In this document: positions 1-7,874 of the stretch, in pieces
How positions within the stretch are numbered: the first letter of the stretch is position 1
Layout of the letters: the number at the start of each line of letters is the position of its first letter
Assembly: GCA_025462865.1 (NCBI GenBank)
Contig: JAOAPI010000084.1
Location: 1-64,000 of the forward strand
Length of the DNA: 64,000 nucleotides
Reading direction: 5' to 3'
Source of the DNA: Candidatus Sulfotelmatobacter sp.
GTDB lineage: Bacteria > Acidobacteriota > Terriglobia > Terriglobales > Acidobacteriaceae
Translations under genes and position numbers: made by a program
Notes under the pieces: generated by a model
What the model was told of the DNA's origin: nothing
Databases searched by the model: none
Seen by the model: only the letters and a program-made list of their open reading frames with translations

Positions 1-1
1 A

Positions 2-112
2 GGGCGCAAGGGCGCGAAAGCTCGGGAGCAGAGGCTTACGGCTGTCGAGCGCAGCAAGATTGCGCGGACTGCAGCAAAAGCCAGATGGGAGAAGGAGAGA
101 AAACCCAAATGA
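2..112 (+). CDS. C-terminal end of an unidentified protein (partial)
   Basis: A reading frame enters from the left edge and stops at TGA 110-112. Its last 36 residues are rich in Lys, Arg and Ala and end in KARWEKERKPK, a tail style seen in small uncharacterised basic bacterial proteins. The stop overlaps the ATG of the integrase as ATGA (109-112), the usual arrangement of translationally coupled genes, which is the main reason to think it is real. It probably belongs to the same integrated element as the recombinase. No function can be assigned from so short a piece. Confidence 0.5.
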   Translation, partial: GRKGAKAREQRLTAVERSKIARTAAKARWEKERKPK

Positions 113-1335
113 AACGAAGGAGAGAACAACGCGGCACAGTGTATGCAAAAAGCGGTATGTGGTACGTCCGCTATACGGACTTCCGCGTCATCGACGGCCA
201 ACTGGAACGCAAGCGCTTGGCAAAACAACTCGGCTCTGGCGACGACATGTCCAAGAAAGAAGCCAGACTCGAAGCGAAGGTGTTCCTGGCCAAAATCAAT
301 CAACCAACCCTTACACCTGAAACCGCAGTCACATTCACCGCGTTCGTCGAGTCGGTCTATATTCCCCACTCAGAGCAACGGACGCGGCCGTCGACATATC
401 GCGGGTACAAAGTGCTATGGCGGGAGGTCAAGCCATTCTGTGAGGGGCTCTGGACGCGCGACGTTCGGACCCGTCACGTACAGGCGATCTTAGAAGTCAT
501 GGCGAAAACTAATCGCTTCAATGTCAATTCTCTGAAGCACATCAAGAGCTTCCTCTCCGGGATCTTCCGGCTTGCCGCTCAGCAGGGCTATTACGAGGGC
601 GCAAATCCCGTTCGCGAAACTTCTCTGCCTCAGGTTCGACAAGTGGACGAGACACACGCTTATTCCCTCGAAGAGGTTCTTACAATGATCGACGCAGTCC
701 CTGAGCCAGCCTCCACGCTCATCGCTGCCGCAGCTTTCACCGGTGCGCGTCGAGGCGAACTCCGCGGCATGTTTTGGGAGAATTATAGTGAGGGCGAGTT
801 GCTAATCGCGCGCTCGATCTGGAATGGGATTACAACTGATCCAAAGAGTCGTAAGAGCAAAGCACCAATCCCAATTATTCCAAAACTGGCCGCCAAGCTG
901 GAGGCCCATCGCGCAATTCTCGGAAAGCCAAAGGTGGGGCCGATCTTTCCCAACGGAGCCGGCAACGCGATTGATCCCGACAGCCTTCTACGCAGGGCCA
1001 TTCTCCCGGCGCTTGAGGTCTGCGAAATCTGTAGCAAGCCAGAATCCGAGCATGGGAGAACAACACACGAATATGAACGCAACAAGGTGCTGCCGGCGTG
1101 GCGCGGATGGCATGCTTTCCGCCGCGGCCTAGCGACCAACCTTAATCGCCTGGGCGTGGATGATTTAGTGATCCAGAGAATTCTGCGTCACAGTAATGTT
1201 GCCGTCACACAAGCCTGCTACATCAAGACGGTCAGCGCAGACGCCAAGGCCGCAATGCAGAAACTCGAAACGGCCTTAAATGACACCTACGTGACACCCA
1301 GACCGCCTATTCCAAGCGCGAAGGAGGTCATGTAG
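109..1335 (+). CDS. Tyrosine recombinase / phage-type integrase
   Basis: Site-specific recombinase of the lambda-integrase family, expected to cut and rejoin DNA at an attachment site through a covalent Tyr intermediate. About 408 residues: an N-terminal arm-binding-like region (start KRRREQRGTVYAKSG), a SAM-like core-binding domain (about 80-175) and a C-terminal catalytic domain. The catalytic set is visible: Arg in FTGARRGELRG, HAFRRG (HxxR), LRHSN and the nucleophile Tyr in QACYIKT, so it looks intact. A start at 85 is possible, but the ATG at 109 overlaps the preceding stop and has AAGGAG about 12 bases upstream. It points at the 3' end of tRNA-Ser 55 bp away, a classic integration site. 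The specific element type is unknown. Confidence 0.9.
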   Translation: MKRRREQRGTVYAKSGMWYVRYTDFRVIDGQLERKRLAKQLGSGDDMSKKEARLEAKVFLAKINQPTLTPETAVTFTAFVESVYIPHSEQRTRPSTYRGYKVLWREVKPFCEGLWTRDVRTRHVQAILEVMAKTNRFNVNSLKHIKSFLSGIFRLAAQQGYYEGANPVRETSLPQVRQVDETHAYSLEEVLTMIDAVPEPASTLIAAAAFTGARRGELRGMFWENYSEGELLIARSIWNGITTDPKSRKSKAPIPIIPKLAAKLEAHRAILGKPKVGPIFPNGAGNAIDPDSLLRRAILPALEVCEICSKPESEHGRTTHEYERNKVLPAWRGWHAFRRGLATNLNRLGVDDLVIQRILRHSNVAVTQACYIKTVSADAKAAMQKLETALNDTYVTPRPPIPSAKEVM

Positions 1336-1389
1336 TGACCAGCCCGATGCTTTGCCACTCTCTTTGTTGGATGGAACTTAGAAGAAAAC

Positions 1390-1483
<94 letters not shown>

Positions 1484-1678
1484 GGCGTGCGGAGCTACAG
1501 TTTACCACGCTAAGTTGAAGACAGCTGTCGGTTCGTCAGCGATGTCGCCGAACAGAGTCGGTCCGGCCAAACTAGATTGATGTCCCGGCGATTTGGTCTG
1601 CGTCAGGTGTCGTATCCACGAATCTGGTACGGAGACCCTAGTCTCTTGTGCAAAAGTAGGGCATCAGATTAGTAGCCA

Positions 1679-2050
1679 ATGCCTAAGAAACGTGTTTTCG
1701 TCGTTGACGATAGTCCACTCATGCGTTTCATGGTGCGTCAACTTTTTGAATCGGAGACCGACTACGAGATTGCCGGAGAAGCAGCAAACGGATTGGATGC
1801 GATTGCGAAAGCCGTATTTTCGAAACCGGACCTCATCGTCTTGGACCTAACTATGCCTGTGATGGGCGGCTTGGATGCGGCTCCCTTTCTAAGAAGAGTC
1901 TTGCCTGAAACTCGGCTTATCCTGTTCACCATCCATCGGGGACGCGAGGTTGAGCGACTGGCCCAGGCGGCGGGCATACAGGCGGTCGTCTCTAAGGATC
2001 AGGGCGTTTCCGAACTAGTTTCACGTGCTCAAGCTCTGTTGGCCGCATAA
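1679..2050 (+). CDS. Single-domain response regulator (CheY-like)
   Basis: A 123-residue stand-alone receiver domain. The acidic pair D10-D11 (VFVVDDS), the phospho-acceptor D56 (DLIVLDLTMP), the switch Thr84 (LFTIH) and the invariant Lys106 (VSKDQG) are all in place, so it should accept phosphate from a histidine kinase. There is no output domain, so it acts by protein-protein contact or as a phosphate shuttle. No kinase gene adjoins it; the several orphan kinases in this window are candidate partners only by inference. No clear Shine-Dalgarno precedes the ATG. Confidence 0.88.
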   Translation: MPKKRVFVVDDSPLMRFMVRQLFESETDYEIAGEAANGLDAIAKAVFSKPDLIVLDLTMPVMGGLDAAPFLRRVLPETRLILFTIHRGREVERLAQAAGIQAVVSKDQGVSELVSRAQALLAA

Positions 2051-2422
2051 TCCACCGCGGCAGAACCGTAAGTCTGATTCGCCTCATCAAGGCCGTTCCG
2101 GTGTAGCAATGTAGGGGAATACATTTCTCAAGTATCCAAAATGTCAGCGGCAGACTTCAAAGTTATCGTCTGAGGCGAGAAATTCCGATAACACATATCT
2201 CCAACGAAGAGATGGATCAGGTAGACACAAAAACTAAGGTCCGTGGTAATTCTGGCCGGGTAAGATCGCAGAAGTGTAGGTAGCGCCTCGATCGGCTCAG
2301 GGAGAGCCATGCGGCGCGAAGGCAAATTCTGCTGGGTGGAATGAAACGCCGTAGCGGCTATTACCTTGAACCGGTGATGGCCTCATCCTGCCGCTGTGTC
2401 AACAGAAGACTATCATCTGTGC
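2051..2422. other. Intergenic gap before moeA, no gene seen
   Basis: About 370 bases without a convincing gene. A 65-codon frame on the minus strand (2128-2325) has no ribosome binding site and no recognisable protein character. No riboswitch fold could be assigned with confidence. The only functional signal noted is the -10-like box at its right end. Confidence 0.4.
2411..2416 (+). promoter_or_regulatory. -10-like box TATCAT of moeA, 6 bases before ATG
   Basis: TATCAT lies exactly six bases before ATG 2423. No Shine-Dalgarno is visible, so a leaderless transcript starting at or next to the ATG is inferred. No good -35 was seen. Confidence 0.4.
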
Positions 2423-3718
2423 ATGGCTCTCGCGACAACTCAATCCCTTGTGTTGACCTTTGAGGATGCACGCCGCATCGTGCAGGATCAGGCCTCGCAC
2501 GTTACTCCCGGCCGGAAGGAAGTGCTGGACTTACTACCCGCTGCCGGGCGAGTGCTCGCCGAATCTATCGCCGCCGATCGCGACATGCCGCCTTTCCCTC
2601 GATCCACGCGGGATGGTTATGCAGTGCGCGGCGCGGACCTGGCGAAACTTCCTGTCAAACTGAAGGTGATTGGAGAGATCAAAGCCGGTCCCCAGGCTGG
2701 TCAGAACAGAGTTGCTCTGAATCGCGGCGAAACCTATTCCATCATGACTGGCGCACCTGTGCCGCTCGGCGCCGATGCCGTTGTCATGGTGGAATACTCT
2801 GAACCTCAAGGCGATTTTGTAGAAATAACCAAGGGCGCAACGCCGGGCGAAAACATTGTCTCCCAAGGAGCAGAGGCCAGGCACGGCAGTCTTTTGATCG
2901 AAACCGGAGCAGTCCTTAACGAATCCGCAATCGCGCTCGCCGCTTCCGTTGGAAGATCAAAGCTGAATGTGTTTGCGCGGCCACGAGTGGCCGTTCTCAG
3001 TACGGGGGATGAGATCGTCGCAGTCGACGGCGAAATTGGCCCCACGCAAATTCGCAACTCCAACACTTACTCACTCGCAGTGCAGATTGGGCGGGGGGGC
3101 GGCGAGCCTGTGCTCCTACCGATCGCTCCGGATGAGCCCGGCCGTCTGCGTCAATTGATCGAAGAGGGACTGCAATCCGATCTGTTGATCATGACGGGCG
3201 GGGTTTCCATGGGCCGCTACGACTTGGTGGAGCAGGTCCTGACCGACCTGCAAGCTGAATTCTTTTTTACGGGTGCAAAAATCCAACCTGGAAAGCCTGT
3301 GGTATTCGGCCGTGTATTGAGTAGTGCGGGTGCCTCTCGCACGGAACCTTCACCTGCGGCGTCTAGCAAAGATCGCTACACATATTTTTTTGGTCTTCCC
3401 GGCAACCCAATCTCCACGATGGTGACCTTCGAACTTTTTGCTAGGCCCATGCTTGAAGCCCTGGCAGGCATGCGACCACGTCCCCTCACTTTTTTCCACG
3501 CGCGATTGAAATCCGAAATCAGGGTGAAGACCGGGCTTACCCGGTTCCTGCCCGCCATTCTTTCAGACCAGTACGAAGCTACTCAGGTAGAACTCGTGTC
3601 ATGGCAGGGATCAGGCGACATCGCCGCACGTGCCCGCTCAAACTGCTATATCGTCGTCCCGGCAGATCGCGAGCAAATCGCTGTCGGAGAGTGGGTCGCC
3701 GTAATGCTGTCGCAGTAG
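2423..3718 (+). CDS. moeA: Molybdopterin molybdenumtransferase MoeA
   Basis: Inserts molybdate into adenylated molybdopterin, the last general step of molybdenum cofactor (Moco) synthesis in the cytoplasm. About 431 residues. Visible signatures are the N-terminal DMPPFPRSTRDGYAVR, the segment MTGAPVPLGADAVVMVE, the MoCF-binding fold (VAVLSTGDEIV, NSNTYSLAVQIGRGGG, MTGGVSMGRYD) and the GLPGNPIST loop, followed by a C-terminal beta domain. A GTG at 2396 would add nine residues; ATG 2423 is preferred because it follows the -10-like TATCAT. It heads a Moco cluster with moaC and mogA/moaB. Length and motifs are normal for the family. Confidence 0.93.
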   Translation: MALATTQSLVLTFEDARRIVQDQASHVTPGRKEVLDLLPAAGRVLAESIAADRDMPPFPRSTRDGYAVRGADLAKLPVKLKVIGEIKAGPQAGQNRVALNRGETYSIMTGAPVPLGADAVVMVEYSEPQGDFVEITKGATPGENIVSQGAEARHGSLLIETGAVLNESAIALAASVGRSKLNVFARPRVAVLSTGDEIVAVDGEIGPTQIRNSNTYSLAVQIGRGGGEPVLLPIAPDEPGRLRQLIEEGLQSDLLIMTGGVSMGRYDLVEQVLTDLQAEFFFTGAKIQPGKPVVFGRVLSSAGASRTEPSPAASSKDRYTYFFGLPGNPISTMVTFELFARPMLEALAGMRPRPLTFFHARLKSEIRVKTGLTRFLPAILSDQYEATQVELVSWQGSGDIAARARSNCYIVVPADREQIAVGEWVAVMLSQ

Positions 3719-3738
3719 AGACGTAGCTCGCTACGTCT
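3719..3738. repeat. Palindromic intergenic repeat, family A copy 1
   Basis: Perfect inverted repeat AGACGTAG / CTACGTCT around CTCG, directly after the moeA stop. The same GTAGAGACGTAGC arm recurs at 14350-14377 and 16080-16104. It may act as a hairpin at the end of moeA, but there is no T run. Confidence 0.7.
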
Positions 3739-3774
3739 TGCGTCACCCTGAAAAACGGCAGCCCAGCTCCCATG

Positions 3775-3780
3775 TAAGAT
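3775..3780 (+). promoter_or_regulatory. -10-like box TGTAAGAT before moaC
   Basis: TAAGAT preceded by TG (extended -10 form) ends nine bases before the moaC ATG at 3790, with no ribosome binding site between. It would give a leaderless or nearly leaderless mRNA. Inference from spacing only. Confidence 0.35.
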
Positions 3781-3789
3781 AGAGACCGC

Positions 3790-4260
3790 ATGCCGAGAAA
3801 GCTTTCTCACTACGACGAAACTGGTCGCGCCCGCATGGTCGATGTTTCGGGCAAAGCACCAACGCGGCGCGAGGCGGAAGCCAGGGCGTTTGTGCAGATG
3901 AGTCCGGAGGTGCTGAAAGCCCTGCCCAGTAATCCCAAAGGTGATCCGCTGGAAGTCGCGCGGATCGCCGGAATCATGGCCGCGAAGCGCACTTCGGATT
4001 TGATTCCGATGTGTCATTCTCTCCCGCTGTCGCACATTGATGTCGAAATGCGCTTATGCGAAAATGGCATCGCCATCACTACTAAAGTCGCTACCACAGC
4101 CCAAACCGGCGTGGAGATGGAAGCGCTCGTAGCGGCCTCTATTTCCGCACTGACCATCTATGACATGGGAAAAGGAATTGATAAGGGGATTGAGATTCGG
4201 GAAATTGTGTTACAGCGCAAGAGCGGGGGCAAGAGCGGGGAGTATCGGCGCAAGAAGTGA
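3790..4260 (+). CDS. moaC: Cyclic pyranopterin monophosphate synthase MoaC
   Basis: Second enzyme of Moco synthesis: with MoaA it converts GTP to cyclic pyranopterin monophosphate. 156 residues, normal length. Family motifs are [42 protein letters not shown] and [10 protein letters not shown]. The last replaces the usual DMCKA with DMGKG: the catalytic-region Asp and Lys are kept and only Cys is lost, so activity is still expected. Its TGA (4258-4260) overlaps a GTG of the next gene and lies two bases before that gene's ATG 4263, indicating co-transcription. moaA, moaD and moaE are not in the window. Confidence 0.94.
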   Translation: MPRKLSHYDETGRARMVDVSGKAPTRREAEARAFVQMSPEVLKALPSNPKGDPLEVARIAGIMAAKRTSDLIPMCHSLPLSHIDVEMRLCENGIAITTKVATTAQTGVEMEALVAASISALTIYDMGKGIDKGIEIREIVLQRKSGGKSGEYRRKK

Positions 4261-4262
4261 TC

Positions 4263-5099
4263 ATGGCCAACGACGTCAAACTGCTTTTGGTGGATGACAA
4301 TCCGATGGTGCTGTCGATGCTGCAGCAGGCGCTGACGCCGTTTGCGCGCATCGTTTCCGCCGGTGATACGGCGGATGCTTTGCTCAAGGCTGTAGACGAT
4401 CCTCCCGATCTGGTGGTGTGCGACTACCGCATGCCCGGCATGGATGGCCGCCAGCTTGTGGAGAAGTTGAAGAGCCGTCCCGCCACCGCGAATTTTTCCG
4501 CTGTGTTAATGGCCAGCCGGACAGACATTGATGAGCGTCTATCTCCGGTGGATGCGGCCGACGACTATCTGGTGAAGCCGTTCTTTCTCAAAGATGCAAC
4601 GCGCCGCATCAAGCGCACTGTTGACCGCATCGCGCTCGAGAAGATGGCGAAGACCGCGCCCTCCGACGGTGTGGTGCGCGGAAACCTTTCCCAGATGAAT
4701 GTGATTGACCTGATGCAATCGCTGGAGATGGGACGCAAGAGCTGCCAGCTTAAGCTGAATTATCAGGGCGACAAGTGCGAGGTCTTCTTTGTCGAGGGCC
4801 AGGTGAAGCACGCGACTTACGGTTCTTTGACCGGCGATGAAGCCGTCTTCAAAGTTTTGCGCTGGACTGGTGGCAACTTCGAACTCAACTTCGAAGGCAA
4901 GACCGATCAGGAAACCACCAAGCTCAATACTCAGGGGCTGCTGATGGAGGGCTTGCGGTTGCTCGACGAATCGCAGCGCGAGGGCGGAGAACCTGCGCAG
5001 GAAAATATAGCCGCAGCAGGCGCGGCTATTGGAACAGGCTCCGGCACTTTAAGCGGTGGACCCAGGGAAGAGGAGGAAGATGTCCTCCTCGATAACTGA
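4263..5099 (+). CDS. Response regulator with receiver and DUF4388 (PATAN-type) domains
   Basis: About 278 residues. The receiver (about 5-120) has the acidic pair in LLLVDDNP, phospho-acceptor Asp in VVCDYRMPG and Lys in YLVKPF, so it looks competent. A DUF4388 domain follows (about 137-235; RGNLSQMNVIDLMQSLEMG then the EVFFVEGQVKHA strand), a non-DNA-binding output found in myxobacteria, acidobacteria and cyanobacteria and linked there to motility and polarity signalling. The tail is Gly/Glu-rich and acidic. Position is the odd part: it sits within the Moco operon, starting two bases after the moaC stop and overlapping mogA by 20 bases. A GTG at 4257 is an alternative start. A role in controlling Moco synthesis is conceivable but unproven. 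Confidence 0.88.
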   Translation: MANDVKLLLVDDNPMVLSMLQQALTPFARIVSAGDTADALLKAVDDPPDLVVCDYRMPGMDGRQLVEKLKSRPATANFSAVLMASRTDIDERLSPVDAADDYLVKPFFLKDATRRIKRTVDRIALEKMAKTAPSDGVVRGNLSQMNVIDLMQSLEMGRKSCQLKLNYQGDKCEVFFVEGQVKHATYGSLTGDEAVFKVLRWTGGNFELNFEGKTDQETTKLNTQGLLMEGLRLLDESQREGGEPAQENIAAAGAAIGTGSGTLSGGPREEEEDVLLDN

Positions 5100-5601
5100 A
5101 AAGTCATCCGAGAGTTCCTTGCCAGTGACCCTGAGCGCTGCTGTAGTTACCGTCAGCGATTCCTGCGCTCGCGGCGAACGTGTCGATGTCTCGGGACCTG
5201 CCGTGGCCGAACTTTTGAAAAAACTGGGTTTCCGCGTGGCGGCCACACGAATCGTGCAAGACGATTCCATGCAGATTCAGAATGCGCTCGTGCATCTTGC
5301 CCTGGAAGCGCGCTTTATCGTAACCACCGGCGGCACGGGAATTGCGGAGCGGGACGTAACCCCAGACGCAACCGAGGCGATCTGTGATCGGCTGATCAAC
5401 GGGGTAGCCGAGTACATGCGCCTGGAAGGCGCGAAGAAGACTCCCTTTGCCGCGCTGAGCCGCGGAGTGTGCGGAGTGCGGGGCAAGACTTTGATTTTGA
5501 ATGTGCCCGGCAGCCCCGCGGGCGCGGTCGAATCTTTGCAAGCGGTCGCGGGGCTTATTCCCCACGCGCTGAATTTGTTGGACGGAAAGACGGAACACTG
5601 A
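5080..5601 (+). CDS. Molybdopterin adenylyltransferase MogA/MoaB family
   Basis: Adenylates molybdopterin before MoeA inserts molybdenum. About 173 residues with the single MoCF-binding domain: AAVVTVSDSCARGER, SGPAVAELL, TTGGTGIAERDVTPDAT, PGSPAGAVESL. The ATG at 5080 follows the very strong AGGAGG at 5071-5076, which lies inside the 3' end of the upstream regulator gene; an upstream GTG at 5056 is less likely. The 20-base overlap with the REC-DUF4388 gene implies coupled translation. MogA and MoaB cannot be told apart safely here, so no symbol is given. Confidence 0.9.
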   Translation: MSSSITEKSSESSLPVTLSAAVVTVSDSCARGERVDVSGPAVAELLKKLGFRVAATRIVQDDSMQIQNALVHLALEARFIVTTGGTGIAERDVTPDATEAICDRLINGVAEYMRLEGAKKTPFAALSRGVCGVRGKTLILNVPGSPAGAVESLQAVAGLIPHALNLLDGKTEH

Positions 5602-5631
5602 TAGTCGTCACGCGTGAGTCTTTGCGGTAAC

Positions 5632-5668
5632 AGCCGAAGGACTCAAAATCCCAGGGTACCCTTCGGCT
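5632..5668. terminator. Possible bidirectional hairpin between convergent genes
   Basis: AGCCGAAGG at 5632-5640 pairs with CCTTCGGCT at 5660-5668 across a 19-base loop, between the convergent mogA and DUF72 genes. There is no clean T run, so it is a weak terminator candidate. Confidence 0.4.
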
Positions 5669-5688
5669 TGGCCCCCGCCCCGAAATCA

Positions 5689-6438
5689 TCAAGCCACTTT
5701 TGCCTCGGTGCTTCCGATCATTCTCTTCAACGTTAACGCGTTCGCGGCGGCGTAGCCTGCCTGATCGTTATCGAAATACACGTAGACGGCTTTGAGAGCG
5801 ACCGACCAGGATTCGAGCTGGCGGGCCCATTCACGCAACGCCTCATCGCTGTAACTGCCTTGATATTTGCCAACCGCGGGGCCATGAAGGCGAACGTAAG
5901 CAAAATCGGCAGTGATTTGCAAAGGAGAATTGTATCCGGCCAGTTCGTAGATGCAGAAGGCGGCGTTGAATTTTTCTAGGATCGATATGATCTCCGGGGT
6001 TATCCAGGAGAGTTCGCGAAATTCGAATGTGTAACGCAGATCGCGTGGGAGAATTTCAAGGAGATTCTTGAGACGTTCGGGATTCACACGCCAGTGGGGT
6101 GGAAGTTGAAAAAGAATCGGGCCGAGCTTTGATCCAAGATGCGCCGCGCGCGGAAGAAGATTGTCGAGGGCCTGCTCGGGATCTTTGAGTTTCTTGTTGT
6201 GGGTGAGGAAACGGCTGGCCTTGACGGCGAAGGTGAAGTCCGCTGGGGTGGCTTCACGCCATGCGTCGAACGCTTCCGCGGTCGGCAGGCGATAGAAGCT
6301 GTTGTTGAGTTCGACCGTGTCGAAGTGTTGGAGGTAGAACTGCAGCATCTTCGCGGAGGAAGTTTTTGGCGGATAGAACGGTCCTATCCAATGCTTGTAG
6401 TGGAAGCCTGACGTTCCGATGCGGATGTCGCAGGTCAT
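5689..6438 (-). CDS. DUF72 domain protein (YecE family)
   Basis: About 249 residues matching the DUF72/YecE fold, a TIM-barrel family whose biochemical function is not established. Visible family features are the opening RIGTSGFHYKHWIGPFYP, ELNNSFYRLP, FTFAVKASRFLTHNKKL, the FQLPPHW strand and the C-terminal YVYFDNDQAGYAAANA. Length is normal. ATG at 6438 is preferred over a TTG at 6447. It is convergent with mogA and lies downstream of carD on the same strand (58-base gap), so carD and DUF72 may be co-transcribed. Confidence 0.88.
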   Translation of the reverse strand: MTCDIRIGTSGFHYKHWIGPFYPPKTSSAKMLQFYLQHFDTVELNNSFYRLPTAEAFDAWREATPADFTFAVKASRFLTHNKKLKDPEQALDNLLPRAAHLGSKLGPILFQLPPHWRVNPERLKNLLEILPRDLRYTFEFRELSWITPEIISILEKFNAAFCIYELAGYNSPLQITADFAYVRLHGPAVGKYQGSYSDEALREWARQLESWSVALKAVYVYFDNDQAGYAAANALTLKRMIGSTEAKVA

Positions 6439-6496
6439 GCATAACAATGGATGGCTGTCGGGGGGAGCAGTGTTGGCGGGCCGGGGAATTTATTGT

Positions 6497-7033
6497 TTAG
6501 GCTTGGAACTCTGAGGCTTCGGGGAAGCGGAGATTGCACTTGGCGAGGGCCAAGGTCAGTAGTTCCTCTACCTTGGTCTCTTCGCAACTGCGGGACATGG
6601 CGAGTTCGCTGACCAGCAGGTAGCGGGCTCGTTCGAGCATCTTCTTCTCGCGGAAGGAAAGAGGCTTGGCCTGGTGAAGGGCGATCAAGCTCTTTAGGAC
6701 TCCGGCGACCTCAAATAAAGAGCCCGTGCGCATACGGTCGGAGTTTTCCTTGAATCGGTCTTTCCAGTCGGAGGTGCTGAGGTCGTCGCATACGGATAGA
6801 AAATCCAGAATCTTCTGCACCTCTCCATTGCGAACCACCCGGCGGATACCAACGCTTCCCACGTTGTTGCAGGGCACCATGACTTTGAGGCTGCTGGCTT
6901 TGATGTTGAGAAGATAGAACTTTTCGATGGTTGCGCCGATTGACCGGCTGCTGATCTGCTCGATAACCCCCACGCCGTGGTTGGGATAGACAACCTTATC
7001 GCCAATGTGGAAGTTCAGGTCAGCAGTACTCAT
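6497..7033 (-). CDS. CarD family transcriptional regulator
   Basis: CarD/CdnL proteins bind the RNA polymerase beta subunit and stabilise open promoter complexes, often needed for rRNA transcription and stress responses. 178 residues: an N-terminal RNAP-interacting domain (about 8-65, FHIGDKVVYPNHGVGVIEQI and a second strand set ending RRVV) and a helical C-terminal DNA-backbone-binding domain (about 70-160) with the conserved SFREKKMLERARYLLVSELA stretch. Length is normal. It is transcribed away from ruvX. No strong Shine-Dalgarno is visible before the ATG. Confidence 0.93.
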   Translation of the reverse strand: MSTADLNFHIGDKVVYPNHGVGVIEQISSRSIGATIEKFYLLNIKASSLKVMVPCNNVGSVGIRRVVRNGEVQKILDFLSVCDDLSTSDWKDRFKENSDRMRTGSLFEVAGVLKSLIALHQAKPLSFREKKMLERARYLLVSELAMSRSCEETKVEELLTLALAKCNLRFPEASEFQA

Positions 7034-7270
7034 AAAAAAGGCACCCGGGCAGGTGTAGGGTCAGTGGGGAACGCCTTTCACTACTATAAATAGATTATCC
7101 CGAAATGGGCCGAAAAGCAAGGATTGGAGCGGGGTTGGGGATAAGGCGGAGAGCAAGATGTAGGCGCGGCGCCGGACTGACGGTGACAAGTTATTGCTTC
7201 TAGATCGGTTATCGATCCCTGCGAAGCAGCCACATTGCGAACGAAAGCGGGAGGCAAAGCCGTAACGCTT

Positions 7271-7276
7271 TATAAT
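7271..7276 (+). promoter_or_regulatory. -10 box TATAAT, 6 bases before the ruvX GTG
   Basis: A consensus TATAAT ends six bases before GTG 7283. This spacing puts the transcription start on the start codon, implying a leaderless mRNA. It is one of several such cases in the window. Confidence 0.5.
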
Positions 7277-7282
7277 CGCCCG

Positions 7283-7771
7283 GTGAACGCCGAAGGACGA
7301 AAATTTGAGGGACCGACTGGTCGAGTGATGGGGCTGGACGTTGGGTCCAGAAGGATCGGGATTGCGGTCTCGGATCCACTCTGGATTACCGCGCAAGGGT
7401 TGGAAACTTTACAGCGTCGCAATAAACGGACAGACTTGGCGGCCCTGGAGCGGGTCGTCCGAGAATACTCGGTGCGTCAGATCGTGGTTGGACTGCCGCT
7501 GCGCATGAGCGGTGCCGAAGGAACGCAATCGGAAAAGATGCAGGGGTTTGCTGAAGACCTGAGAAAGCGGTTCCACCTGCCGGTGCACTTGTGGGATGAG
7601 CGGTTGACCTCGGCGGAAGCCAACCGGCTTCTCCGCGAGACGGAGTTGTCGATTGAGAAGCGGGCGAAAGCCGTGGACCGGATGGCTGCGGTTTTGATCT
7701 TGCAGGGATGGATGGAAGGAAATCGACGAAGAGATAGGCTTTCGGAAAACGAATCCGGAACTTCAGTTTAG
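7283..7771 (+). CDS. ruvX: Holliday junction resolvase-like RuvX/YqgF
   Basis: Small RNase H-fold nuclease of the YqgF/RuvX family, implicated in pre-16S rRNA processing and possibly junction resolution. Signatures are GLDVGSRRIGIAVSDP with the first catalytic Asp, VVGLPLRMSG, the acidic LWDERLTSAEA and KAVDRMAAVLIL with the last Asp. From GTG 7283 the protein has 162 residues; from ATG 7328 it would have 147, closer to the family norm. GTG 7283 is chosen because TATAAT ends six bases before it, but either is possible. carD diverges from it. Confidence 0.9.
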   Translation: MNAEGRKFEGPTGRVMGLDVGSRRIGIAVSDPLWITAQGLETLQRRNKRTDLAALERVVREYSVRQIVVGLPLRMSGAEGTQSEKMQGFAEDLRKRFHLPVHLWDERLTSAEANRLLRETELSIEKRAKAVDRMAAVLILQGWMEGNRRRDRLSENESGTSV

Positions 7772-7874
7772 GCTACTGTTCCCAGCGGACGAGAAAATCC
7801 CTACAAGCAGCTCGCGTTGGAGGCGCTTGGAGTGTTCGTATTGTATTTCGCTCGGAGCCGGGTCCGAGCCGTAA

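Noticed and set aside
2128..2325. 65-codon minus-strand gene
   Set aside because: No start signal, no homology-like features; probably chance.
2051..2422. Molybdenum-cofactor riboswitch before moeA
   Set aside because: No recognisable Moco RNA consensus could be drawn, and the -10-like box next to the ATG suggests no leader at all.
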